Shown here one piece after another: positions 48,871 through 59,893 of a stretch of 64,000 nt of DNA. Under the pieces are notes generated by a model. It was not told the DNA's origin and did not search any database. It saw only the letters and a list, made by a program, of their open reading frames with translations. The DNA comes from Apricaphanius iberus. Its lineage: Eukaryota > Chordata > Actinopteri > Cyprinodontiformes > Aphaniidae. The translations under genes and the position numbers were made by a program. How positions within the stretch are numbered: position 1 is the first letter of the stretch; every line of letters begins with the position of its first letter. The stretch is from the NCBI GenBank assembly GCA_028564705.1, contig JAPXFQ010001796.1, positions 23,505 to 87,504 of the forward strand, given 5' to 3'.

Positions 48871-49215
48871 AAACGCGTCTGCAGGTATACGTTTTCATCA
48901 TCTTCAGCTCCTCCTCCTCGGCTGCCTTCCTCTCCTCCCTCAGCCTCCAGAGTTTCATCAGAACCTCATCAGAACATCTTCAGCTCAGCGTGTGTTTGAT
49001 TAAAAAAGATTAAAGTTAATAAAATCATTTCCCTCCATCTGCTGCAGTAAAGCTGCTGCAGCCATAAACTCGTCCAATCAGAGAGTCACGCAGAGCGCCT
49101 GAACGACACGCCGTCACAGAACCCTGCTGAACATGAGGCCCAAGGGTCACTGGACCAGAGTTCCCCATCAGAACCAGACGGAAAAGGTTCTATTCAGTGC
49201 TAAATTAAATTCAGT
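48871..49215. other. Unique sequence, nothing recognised
   Basis: Short stretch with CTCCTCCTCC-like words and TGCTGCAG; no reading frame or repeat of note. Confidence 0.5.
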
Positions 49216-49580
49216 CTATAGCAGCATAACTACAGAGATAGCCCAGGATAACCTAAGCCACTCTAACTATAAGCTTTATCAAAAAGGAAGGTTTTAAGCC
49301 TAGTCTTAAAAACAGACAGAGTATCTGCCTCATGGACTAAAACTGGGAGCTGGTTCCACAGGAGAGGAGCCTGATAACTAAAAGATCTGCCTCCTATTCT
49401 ACATTTAGAAATCCTAGGAACTACCAGTAGACCTGCATTCTGAGAACAAAGTTCTCTGTTAGGAACATATGGAACAATCAGATCTCTGATGTACGATGGA
49501 GCTGATTATTAAGGGCTTTATACGTAAGGAGGAGGATCTTAAACTCTATTCTGGATTTAACAGGGAGCCAATTAAAGGTC
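49216..49580 (-). mobile_element. LINE C-terminal end
   Basis: Minus translation gives RIEFKILLLTYKALNNQLH, then GRSFSYQAPLLWNQLP and FKTRLKTFLFDKAYS before a stop: the terminal part of an L2/CR1-like ORF2. About 140 bp (49430-49570) is nearly identical to 53884-54030. It is 5'-truncated. Confidence 0.85.
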
Positions 49581-50116
49581 CATTCCTCTCATCTTTTTTC
49601 AAATGATAAGCACACATGAATCTAAATTAGAGGGTGATTTTATGCCCTGAGTTCAGCCTGACAGGTGCAGTTCAGGTAGTTCAGGATGAAACCAGCAGGA
49701 ACAGAGTCTCACTGAGCTGCTCAGACATCTTTATGAGACAGAAGCAGAGTGTTAATGGTTTAATAGTAGTCAGGTAATGGACCTTACACTGGGAAATATC
49801 CAGGTTTGTGTCCAGCGACCTTCACAGTCGTTCATCTGGACTGAAAAACATTAAAAGAGCTGCAGAGAGGAGCAAATGAGGCTTTTAATGGAAGGCTTTA
49901 ATGACGGGACAGAAGAGGAGGAAGACTTAATGATGAAGGCCAACATGATCTTTGTCATTTCTGCTCCTTTTAAACCCATACATGGACAACATGTCCAGGC
50001 AACAGGTACTCCATTCGAAATGTTCTGTTATCAGAGATGAAGCTGCTTGTAATGTACCACCGTCTGGTTCTGTCTGCCTCCTTCTGCTCTGCTTCTGATT
50101 ATCAGGTGATTTCAGT
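49581..50116. other. Unique sequence, no gene
   Basis: No supported coding region. Near 49840-49920 is an AT-core block (AACATTAAAAGAGC, GGCTTTTAATGGAAGGC, CTTTAATGACGGG) that may be regulatory. Confidence 0.45.
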
Positions 50117-52009
50117 CCCACTGAGCAATAGACGTCTATTAGACGTGCCGTCTAAATTCAAACCGAAATTAGACCGTCTATAATCGGTCTACATTTTAGC
50201 CCGAATCTAGACAACACAATTTAATACATTTCTTATTAAATATTAAATAAAAAAATAACTGAAAGTTGTGTAAATGACGGCCAAGTGCTGGATTAAAACG
50301 TTTTTAACATCATTGATCAATGCGCAATGTAGATTATATTTAGACGTCTAAATTTATACGTCGTATCAACGTCTCTCTTTAGACCAAATTTAGATTATTT
50401 AATTAAATACATTAAAGAATGAACAGTGATTAAAAAATAAATAACTATATTGCACAGCTGATGTCCAAATGTTGGATTTTAATCATTTGAATTGTCATTG
50501 ATCAATATAGAGTAAAGTTTAGATTTTGCCTTGATTTAGATGTTTATTCAACGTCTACAATAAAACCTGGTTTAGACCAGACTAATAGGTTATTTTAGTG
50601 GTAACCCCCGACCCTCACCACTAGGAGGCAGCAACACACTTAAAGTTCCGCACGGTCTAATTGTCTTTATGGTGATATGGATATCGGAGTCCTCCGAACC
50701 AATTTATTTTACTCATTGGGACCACAATGTGTTAGAAAATGTTGTTTCTTCAAATATGAAGGGTCGCATATAGGTGAGTGCTCAAAGGAAAGTTACTGAA
50801 ATGTTGTTTTGTCCTACAATGTTTGTTATCCGTTTGCAGCATAGCTAGCAGGCTAGCTATAGCTTACCTGCTAGCTTGCTATTAAGTAGCCATTAAACCG
50901 AATGGTCCTTTGAAACAATGTATTTTGTCTTAATGGATAATATCGCTGTGATCTCTGTGAAACTTAAAATATTTATTAATTTATTCTATTGCTGTGTTTG
51001 CAGAATCTGTTCAGAAAACTTTAAAAGAGGCTACGGAGTAAATTATCAGCTCAGCAATGGCTGCACATCTCAAACCGGCTCCAGCTCGACGTGTTGGAGG
51101 GGCAATAAGAGGCCGAGGACACCTTTGGTGTATTTTATTTATTTATTTACATTCTGGTTTAGGTTGATGAATTTTCCCAGAGTTTTTGTATATTTAAAAA
51201 AAATGTTTTGGCCTAATTTTTGTTTTGTAAATGTTTTGCATACAAATACCTACATTTTTATTTTAGTAATTTTGAACATTAGACTACTTGTCACCACAAT
51301 CTTTGTTTAAATAAAATAAGCAAAATAAAATATTTTGATATTATATATTTGAATTTGTGCTTTTATTTTTTGGCAATGTATGTTTACAAATGTGTTGAAA
51401 TTAACATGTATATATTACATTCATATGTTTGTGATGGTTGGATGTTTGAAAAATGTTTTGATTTACATTACAGTAGGATAGTTTGGTCAATGTTAAGCTT
51501 AAGAGATGTATTTATTTCCATTTGTAAAATAAGTATAGTGTTACTGAAACCGTTTTAAAACGTCGTTATTTTAAAAGATAATTTTAGGGAACCTGATTTA
51601 ACATTCAATTTCACAACTTTAATTTAATTTTAATAGGTTTGTTGTGATGAATTTAATAGATTGTAAAAGCTGGATTTATTAGAATATCATTAGGCTATAA
51701 TACATTTACTAGACGTCTATACGACGTCTAAATGACGTCTAGATTATCTGATGGTGTATAAATTTGGTATAAAAATAAACGTCTGTTAAACGTATAACTT
51801 TAGACGTCTGGAAATAGATGTTCATTCTTACAGTAGACGCGGCGTATAGAGGTAGTCGTCTTTTAGACGTCTATTAGACGGATAGTCTAAACCTAGACGG
51901 CTGAAAAACTTTCATTTTTAGATCAGTGGTAGACCGATTTTAGCCTAGACGTCTACGGACCACATAGACGTTCATTAGATGTCTTTTAGACCGAAAAATG
52001 CTCGGTGGG
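50117..52009. mobile_element. AGACGTCT-rich DNA element with short inverted ends
   Basis: The ends are CCCACTGAGCA (50117-50127) and TGCTCGGTGGG (51999-52009), inverted repeats with one mismatch. Inside each end lies a cluster of the palindrome AGACGTCT and relatives (left near 50131, 50341; right near 51711-51735, 51803, 51866, 51948), typical of subterminal transposase-binding repeats. The middle (50600-51650) is AT-rich and holds no recognisable transposase; a 130-codon frame at 50918-51310 has no known domain. Probably a non-autonomous DNA transposon of about 1.9 kb. The CACTG/CACCG end hints at a CACTA-like element, but no target-site duplication was found. Confidence 0.65.
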
Positions 52010-52299
52010 GTGTATCCTCCTTTCTCCTTAAATGATTTGATACGGGTATGAAAGGGACACCATCATCTCAGAAAACACCAGCTAGTCTGTATGATTCACC
52101 TTTGGTTGACAGCAGAGAGAAAGTAGGAGAGAAGTTGGATAGAAAATGCTTATAATGCAGAAAGCTCTTCTTTTACCAACATGACCTGCTGCTGTTTGTT
52201 TGATGTAGAACAACTAAGAAACAGATTGAAATAATGGTTTAAAGTGAAGTCGTGCCATTTAAAATAACTGGGTGGTACAATGATAGTAGTTGCTCCTGT

Positions 52300-53258
52300 T
52301 CAGCTGTAGCTACCAGGTTAGCTGTCCCAGTGAGCTGTAGCTACCAGGTAAGCTTTCCCAGTTAGCTGTAGCTACCAGGTTATTTGTACAAGCTCAGCTG
52401 TAGCTACCAGGTTAGCTGTCCCAGTAAACTGTAGCTACAAGGTAAGCTTTCCCAGTTAGCTGTAGCTACCAGGTTATTTGTACAAGTTCAGCTGTAGCTA
52501 CCAGGTTAGCTGTCCCAGTAAACTGTAGCTACAAGGTAAGCTTTCCCAGTTAGCTGTAGCTACCAGGTTATTTGTACAAATTCAGCTGTAGCTACCAGGT
52601 TAGCTGTCCCAGTTCAGCAATGGCTACCAGGTTAGCTGTTACAGTTAGCTGTAGCTACAAGGTAAGCTGTCCCAGTCAGCTGTAGCTACCATGTTAGCTG
52701 TCCCAGTTAGCTTTAGCTACAAGGTAAGCTTTCCCAGTTAGCTGTAGCTACCAGGTTATTTGTACAAATTCAGCTGTAGCTACCAGGTTAGCTGTCCCAG
52801 TTAGCTGTAGCTACAAGGTAAGCTATCCCAGTCAGCTGTAGCTACCAGGTTAGCTGTCCCAGTTAGCTGTAGCTACAAGGTAAGCTTTCCCAGTTAGCTG
52901 TAGCTACCAGGTTATTTGTACAAATTCAGCTGTAGCTACCAGGTTAGCTGTCCCAGTTCAGCAATGGCTACCAGGTTAGCTGTCCCAGTTAGCTGTAGCT
53001 ACAAGGTAAGCTGTCCCAGTCAGCTGTAGCTACCAGGTTAGCTGTCCCAGTTAGCTGTAGCTACAAGGTTATCTTTCCCAGTTAGCTGTAGCTACAAGGT
53101 AAGCTTTCCCAGTTAGCTTTAGCTACAAGGTAAGCTTTCCCAGTTAGCTATAGCTACCAGTTTACCTGTCCCAGTTAGCTGTAGCTACCAGTTAGCTGTC
53201 CCAGTTAACTGTAGCTATCAGGTTAGCTGTCCCAGTCAGCTGTAGCTACCATTTTAGC
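52300..53258 (+). repeat. Array H: 31-bp TAGC-rich minisatellite
   Basis: About 31 units containing CAGGTTAGCTGTCCCAGTTA then GCTGTAGCTAC. A variant GGTTATTTGTACAA recurs every few units, and CAAGGTAAGCTTTCCC alternates with CCAGGTTAGCTGTCCC, showing higher-order structure. No reading frame. Confidence 0.95.
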
Positions 53259-53302
53259 TCATCGCCAGCAGCAGCACCACCTGTGTGTGAATGACAGAAT
53301 GT

Positions 53303-53350
53303 AGTGTAAGGCGCTTTGTGGTCACCTGACAAAAAAAGTGCTGTATATAT
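53303..53350 (+). mobile_element. Retroposon 3' tail
   Basis: TAAGGCGCTTTGTGGTCACC and GTGCTGTATATATTTCC match the sense 3' tail of dispersed fish retroposons. No body is seen. Confidence 0.45.
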
Positions 53351-53589
53351 TTCCTGTTCAGTATTACTGTTAATAATAGATTAAAAACTAAATATTCTAG
53401 TTTTTAGCTGTAAGTATAAATAGTTGTTTTAAAAAATAAATCATTTTTGAGGGATGTCATTTAAGGCATTTTCAAAAGACACACCACGGCGGCATATTAG
53501 AGTAATTTTCCCGGGACATTGTGTCTTATGAATATGGCATGGTGAGGAGCAAATATCACTACCTCAATATTGGTTCAACGCTGGACTTA

Positions 53590-53883
53590 TGAATGAAGAT
53601 CCGGTCTGGATGAATTTCTATCCAAACTCTCAGACATGATGGATAAGATTGCGCCACTTAAGGTTAAAACTGTTTCTAGTAAATAGAAGTCTCAATGGAG
53701 AAGCAATCCACTGGTATGTAAAGAAAAGAGGGAGTGTCGACGCGCCGAGAGAAAATGGCGGAAAACTCGACTCCAGGTTCATTACGAGATATATAAAGAG
53801 AGACTGAACAAGTGTCAAGTAACCTTACAGGGTGCAAGAGAATCATTCTTCTCTGAGATTATTCACAGAAACAATAATAATGC
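53590..53883 (+). mobile_element. LINE endonuclease-RT linker fragment
   Basis: Sense translation gives DKIAPLKVKTVS, then KRECRRAERKWRKTRLQVHY and ARESFFSEIIHRNNNNARTL, the linker of L2-like LINEs, with one stop after VSSK. It ends abruptly at 53883 where a LINE fragment of opposite orientation begins. Confidence 0.8.
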
Positions 53884-54260
53884 TAGGACATTATTTGATA
53901 GACCTGCATTCTGAGAACAAAGTTCTCTGTTAGAAACATATGGAACAATCAGATCTCTGATGTACGATGGAGCTGATTATTAAGGGCTTTATACGTAAGG
54001 AGGAGGATCTTAAACTCTATTCTGGATTTACCAGGGAGCCAATGGAGAGAAGCCAAAACAGGAGAAATGTGATCTCTCTTTTTAATATTCATCAGAACTC
54101 TTGCTGCAGCATTTTGGATCAACTGAAGGCTTTTAATTGCATTTTTAACAAACACAGTGATAGGTAACTTCAAAATCAAAACTACATTTTCCTTCACACA
54201 GGCGTCTAATTTTTTATCTTCTGGGCCATAATTTGATAGTTGAAGGGCCCAGTTCTGAGC
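53884..54260 (-). mobile_element. LINE C-terminal fragment
   Basis: Minus frame 53949-54269 encodes SLQLIQNAAARVLMNIKKRD, HISPVLASLHWLP and RIEFKILLLTYKALNNQ: the conserved region following the RT palm of L2/CR1-like LINEs. It lacks both the RT core and the final LKTFLF segment. Its left part is nearly identical to 49430-49570. Confidence 0.88.
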
Positions 54261-54730
54261 CCCCCCCAACCCCCCCAGCCTTACTCACAAAGCTCAGCAG
54301 CAGAAGAGTGGAGGCGTCATGTGACTGACAGCAGCCAGATCATTTTATTATAAGTAGTTAAATGTTTAAGGCACAGACAGATGTTGAGGAGCACACTCCA
54401 CCAAAGAAACAAACAGAAAAATCTATATTTAAAAAAAAAGGGCACCTGGGGCATCATGGCGAAAAGGTGCAGGTGACCCCCCCCCCCTCTGTACGTGCCT
54501 GACCTGGAGTCCGAGGGAGGCGGAGTCTAACACGGTCATGTCCTACTGCTTCGCCCCGCAGCGCCGCGTCCTCAGGGCCCGGTACCAGGCAGCCGGCCCG
54601 GCCCGGTTCCCCATGCCGCTGCAGTATTAATGAAGCGACAGCTCGGCCCGGTTCTGGATTCATTAAGCATCTGCAGCGACAGATGTGACGAGCCGCCGCT
54701 AGACGAATAAAAATGACTTCCCATCTGAAC
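54261..54730. other. Unique sequence
   Basis: C runs near 54262-54278 and 54478-54487. The GC-rich right half is listed as a candidate regulatory block. No gene. Confidence 0.5.
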
Positions 54731-54735
54731 GCACA
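54590..54735. promoter_or_regulatory. Candidate conserved non-coding element
   Basis: CpG-containing, repeat-free block with GCTGCAGTATTAATGAAGCG, GGATTCATTAAGCATCTGCA and GACGAATAAAAATGAC. Spaced AT cores in a GC-rich context resemble developmental enhancers. Minus-strand frames through it are extensions of CA-repeat frames and not genes. Confidence 0.3.
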
Positions 54736-55267
54736 CGCACACACACACAGGAGACACACACACAAATAACCTAACACACAGAGATACACACATATATACA
54801 GACACACACACACACACATATATATACAGAGAGAGACACACACATATATACAGAGAGAGAGAGACACACACAAACACACAGGAGACACACACACAAATAA
54901 CCTAACACACAGAGATACACACATATATACAGACACACACACACACATATATATACAGAGAGAGATACACACATATATACAGAGAGAGAGAGACACACAC
55001 ACACACACAGGAGACACACACACAAATAACCTAACACACAGAGATACACACATATATACAGAGACACACACACACATATATATACAGAGAGAGACACACA
55101 CAAACACACACACACATAGACACGTATATACAGAGAGACACACACAAACACACACACACATAGACACGTATATACAGAGAGACACACACACATATACAGA
55201 GAGAGACACACACAAACAGAGACACACTCACATAGAGAGAGAGACACAAAGAACACACATTTACACA
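54731..55267 (+). repeat. Array I: compound CA/GA/TA array with about 130-bp unit
   Basis: The landmark GAGACACACACACAAATAAC occurs at 54751, 54882 and 55011, periods of 131 and 129 bp. Each large unit contains CTAACACACAGAGATACACA, ATATATACAG and AGAGAGAGACAC tracts. After 55090 the pattern dissolves into shorter CATAGACACGTATATACAG units. The Cys/Val/Ser-rich minus frames of up to 257 codons are products of the CA repeat. Confidence 0.95.
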
Positions 55268-55770
55268 CAACCCTGAACCAATCAGAACTCGCTCCGTAAT
55301 GTCAGGAACTGAGGACCAGGCAGAATGTCCTCGCTTTATAGGTGAAATGGTGAAACTGTTGTGGCAGGAATCTGCATGGAGGATTCATTTGCTAAAAAGC
55401 TTAATTACAAAAATGATGAAGATCAGATTGTTGGTGAGACTGTGGTGAAAACCAGGCCGATTAGAGCCTCATCTTCTGCTCTGTGTTAAAGATGAATTGG
55501 ACACGTTTATCATCACATCTTTGGCTTTGGCCTGAATGGCAGAGAAATAAAAAGTGTGGGTCAAACGTTCAAATATAAGATATGATGAGACTGTGTGTGT
55601 TTAAAAAAATATGAGGAAAAGGGAGGGCAAACTGGGAAAAGAAGAATCTTGAGTTGAAAATAATATTTAATAAATGAATATTAAAAGGAACCAACAACCA
55701 AATTCTGTTAATATTTTTGTTTAGTTTCTTTTACTTGTTTGTAATTTTTGGTGCTATTATATATCTGTGA
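55268..55770. other. AT-rich unique sequence
   Basis: No gene or repeat recognised. Confidence 0.55.
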
Positions 55771-55950
55771 GGTCGGCTGTGGCTCAGTGGTAGAGTTATC
55801 AGCCTGCAACCTGGGAATTGTGGGTTCGATTTGTGTCCTTGGGCATGGCACTTCACTTACTGCCCACTGGTGTTTGACAGGGCCAATGGAAGCTGTGGCT
55901 ATAAGTGTAGCTAGGGTCTCAAAAAGCGCTATGTAAATACAACCCATGTA
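55771..55950 (+). mobile_element. tRNA-derived SINE
   Basis: The head carries an RNA polymerase III A box (TGGCTCAGTGG, 55780-55790) and B box (GGTTCGATTTG, 55823-55833) at tRNA-like spacing. The body contains GTGTCCTTGGGCATGGCACT and the 3' part AAAAAGCGCTATGTAAATAC, the LINE-like tail used for trans-mobilisation. The B box departs from the canonical GGTTCGANTCC at its end. It is a retroposon copy and not a functional tRNA: the acceptor stem does not close. Confidence 0.88.
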
Positions 55951-57003
55951 CATGTTATCCTGATATATCAACATTCTATGTAATCATAAACTCACAAAAA
56001 AGATTGAAAATATGAATCCTAATATCTCTGAGACGACAGGATTGTTTGGAGGATCAGATACAGTTGTGGTTCTGTGGATCCTACTGATCTCCAGGAATGC
56101 TGTGTGAACTTTAGGAGTTCTGGAGGACCGGCTGAACCTCCTGATGGAGTATTTTCCAGAAGTCTGTGACCCGATCTGTTCGGTACCGGTCCTGTTCCCA
56201 AGCAGCTATGAACTGGTTTGTACGAGTACTGGTACAGGTCCCTCTGGGTCAGGACTAGACCCAGAGAGGTTCTGTTCGGCTGTGCTGGGACTACGTCTCA
56301 TTGGCTGTTTGAACAACATGTTAGCTGGAGCTAGCTGTCAGATTGCTTCCTGCAACCAAATATAAGATTACTTATATTCCAGAAGAATCCATTAAAGTAC
56401 AGCTCCATACATTAAAAAAATGATTCTCATAATAAATAAAATAAATTACATTTCGTTTAGTTGGGTTCTGCTCTGGTTCTGGTGCTTCTGGCCCAGAACA
56501 GATGAAACTATCAGCATGGATCTGGAGGAAGCTCCTCTGATGATGAAGAATCAGAGTGCTGGGACTTCATGGAGGATCAGTTTGTTCCATTAAGAGGAAA
56601 CACTTCATTTCCCATGATGCAGCAGCTGTAGGTCGGAGCCTGACGGATGAATGAAGTGTGAAATCCACCGCGTGGTGTGGGTACTTCACTGACCGTGGGG
56701 ACTCTGAGCGCTTCAGCAGCAATCAGTCGATTTCACACATCGTTTCTTGCTCATCACACGACACTGCAGACGCTTAAAGGACGCTTCAGCTCTGGGGGCC
56801 CCATGGAGGCGATGGACGGCTCTCTGGGAGCTGGAGACGTCCTTCACACAAAGTTCTGGATGTTTGACCCGATTACCATCCAGAACCAGCAGATACGTTC
56901 CGTTAAGGACGGCTCTACTCTCCTTCCTATAAGATGCTAGCGTCCAGCTGGACCAATGAGACTGGAGGAGAAGAACTCTGTCTGTCGTCATGGTAACGAG
57001 ATC
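55951..57003. other. Unique sequence, no gene supported
   Basis: Frames at 56677-56940 (plus) and 56713-56991 (minus) overlap each other and show no domain. No tandem repeat. Confidence 0.5.
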
Positions 57004-57023
57004 TAACTAACTAACTAACTAAC

Positions 57024-57062
<39 letters not shown>
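57004..57062 (+). repeat. (CTAA)n microsatellite
   Basis: About 14 CTAA tetramers with a single interruption (ACAAACTAAC). Confidence 0.97.
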
Positions 57063-57063
<1 letters not shown>

Positions 57064-57180
57064 CCTACCAATGACCAACAGCCAGTGAAAAGATCTGAAC
57101 AGTTTGATCTTGTATCATATTTCAGAACTTTTCTGCTGGTCTCTGTACTGGGATAAACCAAAGCTTGTCTGCACTGCTGA

Positions 57181-59677
57181 GACATTTCTGGGACAATTGT
57201 GGGACATTTGTGGGACGTTTGTGGGACATCTGTGGGACATCTGTGGTATGTTTATGGAACGTTTGTGGGACATTAGTAGGACATTTCTGGGACATATGTT
57301 GGACGTTTTTGGGACATTTGTGGGACGTTTGAAGGACATTTCTGGGACGTTTATGGAACGTTTGTGGGACATTTGTGGGACGTTTGTGGGACATTTCTGG
57401 AACGTTTATGGAACGTTTGTGGGACATTTGTGGGACGTTTGTGGGACATTTCTGGGACGTTTGTGGAACGTTTGTGGGACGTTTTTGGGACGTTTGTGGG
57501 ACATTGTGGGACGTTTGTGGGACATTTCTGGGACATTTCTGGAACGTTTATGGAACGTTTGTGGGACGTTTTTGGGACGTTTGTGGGACATTTCTGGGAC
57601 GTTTGTGGGACGTTTCTGGAATGTTTGTGGGAAATTTCTGGAATGTTTATGGAAAGTTTGTGGGACGTTTTTGGGACGTTTTTGGGACGTTTGTGGGACA
57701 TTTCTGGGACGTTTGTGGGACGTTTCTGGGATGTTTGTGGGAAATTTCTGGAATGTTTATGGAACGTTTGTGGGACATTTGTGGGAAAATTCTGGGACGT
57801 TTATGGAATGTTTGTGGGACGTTTCTGGGACGTTTGTGGGACATTTCTGGGATGTTTATGGAACGTTTGTGGGACATTTGTGGGACATTTGTGGGACGTT
57901 TATGGAACATTTGTGGGACATTAGTACGACATTTCTGGAACATTTGTTGGACGTTTTTGGGACATTTGTGGGACATTTCTGGGACGTTTATGGAACGTTT
58001 GTGGGACATTTGTGGGACGTTTGTGGGACATTTCTGGAACGTTTATGGAACGTTTGTCGGACATTTGTGGGACGTTTGTGGGACATTTCTGGAACGTTTA
58101 TGGAACGTTTGTGGGACATTTGTGGGACGTTTGTGGGACATTTCTGGAACGTTTATGGAACCTTTTTGGGACGTTTGTGGGACATTTTTGGAACGTTTAT
58201 GGAACGTTTGTGGGACATTTGTGGGACATTTCTGGGACGTTTCTGGGATGTTTGTGGGACATTTCTGGAACGTTTATGGAACGTTTGTGGGACATTTCTG
58301 GGACATTTCTGGAACGTTTATGGAACGTTCGTGGGACATTTGTGGGACATTTGTCAGAAATTTCTGGGACGTTTATGGAACGTTTGTGGGACGTTTTTGG
58401 GACGTTTGTGGGACATTTGTGGGACATTTCTGGGACATTTGTGGGACATTTCTGGAACGTTTATGGAACGTTTGTGGGACATTTGTGGGACGTTTCTGGG
58501 ATGTTTGTGGGACATTTCTGGATCGTTTATGGAACGTTTGTGGGACATTTGTGGGACATTTCTGGAACGTTTATGGAACGTTTGTGGGACGTTTCTGGGA
58601 CGTTTATGGGACATTTCTGGAACGTTTATGGAACGTTTGTGGGACGTTTGTGGGACATTTGTGGGACGTTTATGGAACCTTTGTGGGACGTTTGTGGGAC
58701 ATTTCTGGGACGTTTATGGAACGTTTGTGGGACGTTTTTGGGACGTTTGTGGGACATTTGTGGGACGTTTGTGGGACATTTCTGGGACGTTTATGGAACG
58801 TTTGTGGGACGTTTGTGGGACATTTCTGGGACATTTGTGGGACATTTTTGGAACGTTTATGGAACGTTTGTGGGACGTTTTTGGGACGTTTGTGGGACAT
58901 TTCTGGAACGTTTATGGAACGTTTTTGGGACGTTTGTGGGACATTTCTGGAACGTTTATGGAATGTTTGTGGGACATTTGTGGGAAATTTCTGGGACGTT
59001 TATGGAACGTTTGTGGGACATTTGTGGGACGTTTCTGGGATATTTGTGGGACATTTCTGGAACGTTTATGGAACGTTTGTGGGACATTTGTGGGACATTT
59101 GTCGGACATTTTTGGGACGTTTATGGAACGTTTGTGGGACGTTTTTGGGACGTTTGTGGGACATTTGTAGGACGTTTGTGGGACATTTCTGGGACATTTG
59201 TGGGACATTTCTGGAACGTTTATGGAACGTTTGTGGGACGTTTTTGCGACGTTTGTGGGACGTTTTTGCGACGTTTGTGGGACATTTCTGGAACGTTTAT
59301 GGAACGTTTTTGGGACGTTTGTGGGACATTTCTGGAACGTTTATGGAATGTTTGTGGGACATTTCTGGGACGTTTATGGAACGTTTGTGGGACATTTGTG
59401 GGACGTTTCTGGGATGTTTGTGGGACATTTCTGGAACGTTTATGGAACGTTTGTGGGACATTTGTCGGACATTTCTGGGACGTTTATGGAACGTTTGTGG
59501 GACGTTTTTGGGACGTTTGTGGGACATTTGTGGGACGTTTTTGGGACATTTCTGGGACATTTGTGGGACATTTCTGGAACGTTTATGGGACATTTCTGGA
59601 ACGTTTATGGGACATTTCTGGGACGTTTATGGAACGTTTGTGGGACGTTTTTGGGACGTTTGTGGGACATTCTGGGA
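57181..59677 (+). repeat. Array J: 11-bp minisatellite, about 227 copies
   Basis: The unit is N-TGGGACRTTT (11 bp), the variable base being G, C, A or T; TGGAACGTTT is a common variant, giving patterns such as ATGGAACGTTTGTGGGACAT. Thirty-three bases make three units and eleven codons, so long frames stay open: up to 768 codons of GTFVGHLWDVCGTFLERLWN type on the plus strand and PTNVPQMSHKRSINVPEMSH type on the minus strand. There is no non-repeat domain, signal peptide or start context. The minus-strand CpG/CpA alternation (GACGTTT or GACATTT) is the main variation. Confidence 0.96.
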
Positions 59678-59893
59678 TTAAAGGACTACTGCCACAACAG
59701 GATCATGAAAACCTCCTCCATGTTGAAAGCCCCCCCCCATCATCATCATCATCAGAAGCAGAGCCGATCATAATAAATTTACAGTGAATTTCTGATTAAA
59801 GGCTCTAACTATGCAGACGCTGCAGATCTGACTCCAGTCTGACAGTTTAATAAACACAAAGTTACCTGATGAAGCAGCGTGAATCAGTCAGAT
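59678..59893. other. Short unique spacer between arrays J and K
   Basis: About 216 bp with a C run followed by (CAT)n near 59729-59752. It separates two unrelated tandem arrays. Confidence 0.8.

Noticed and set aside
53590..54260. Twin-priming 5' inversion of one LINE
   Set aside because: The linker fragment lies downstream, not upstream, of the C-terminal fragment in the latter's orientation, so the geometry does not fit.
54454..55270. Cys/Val/Ser-rich frames up to 257 codons
   Set aside because: Translation of CA/GA microsatellite DNA.
55771..55845. Functional tRNA gene
   Set aside because: A and B boxes are present, but the acceptor stem does not close, the B box is altered, and the SINE body and LINE-like tail follow.
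57104..59787. Overlapping frames of 591 to 768 codons
   Set aside because: Produced by the 11-bp unit; identical motifs appear in all frames and on both strands.
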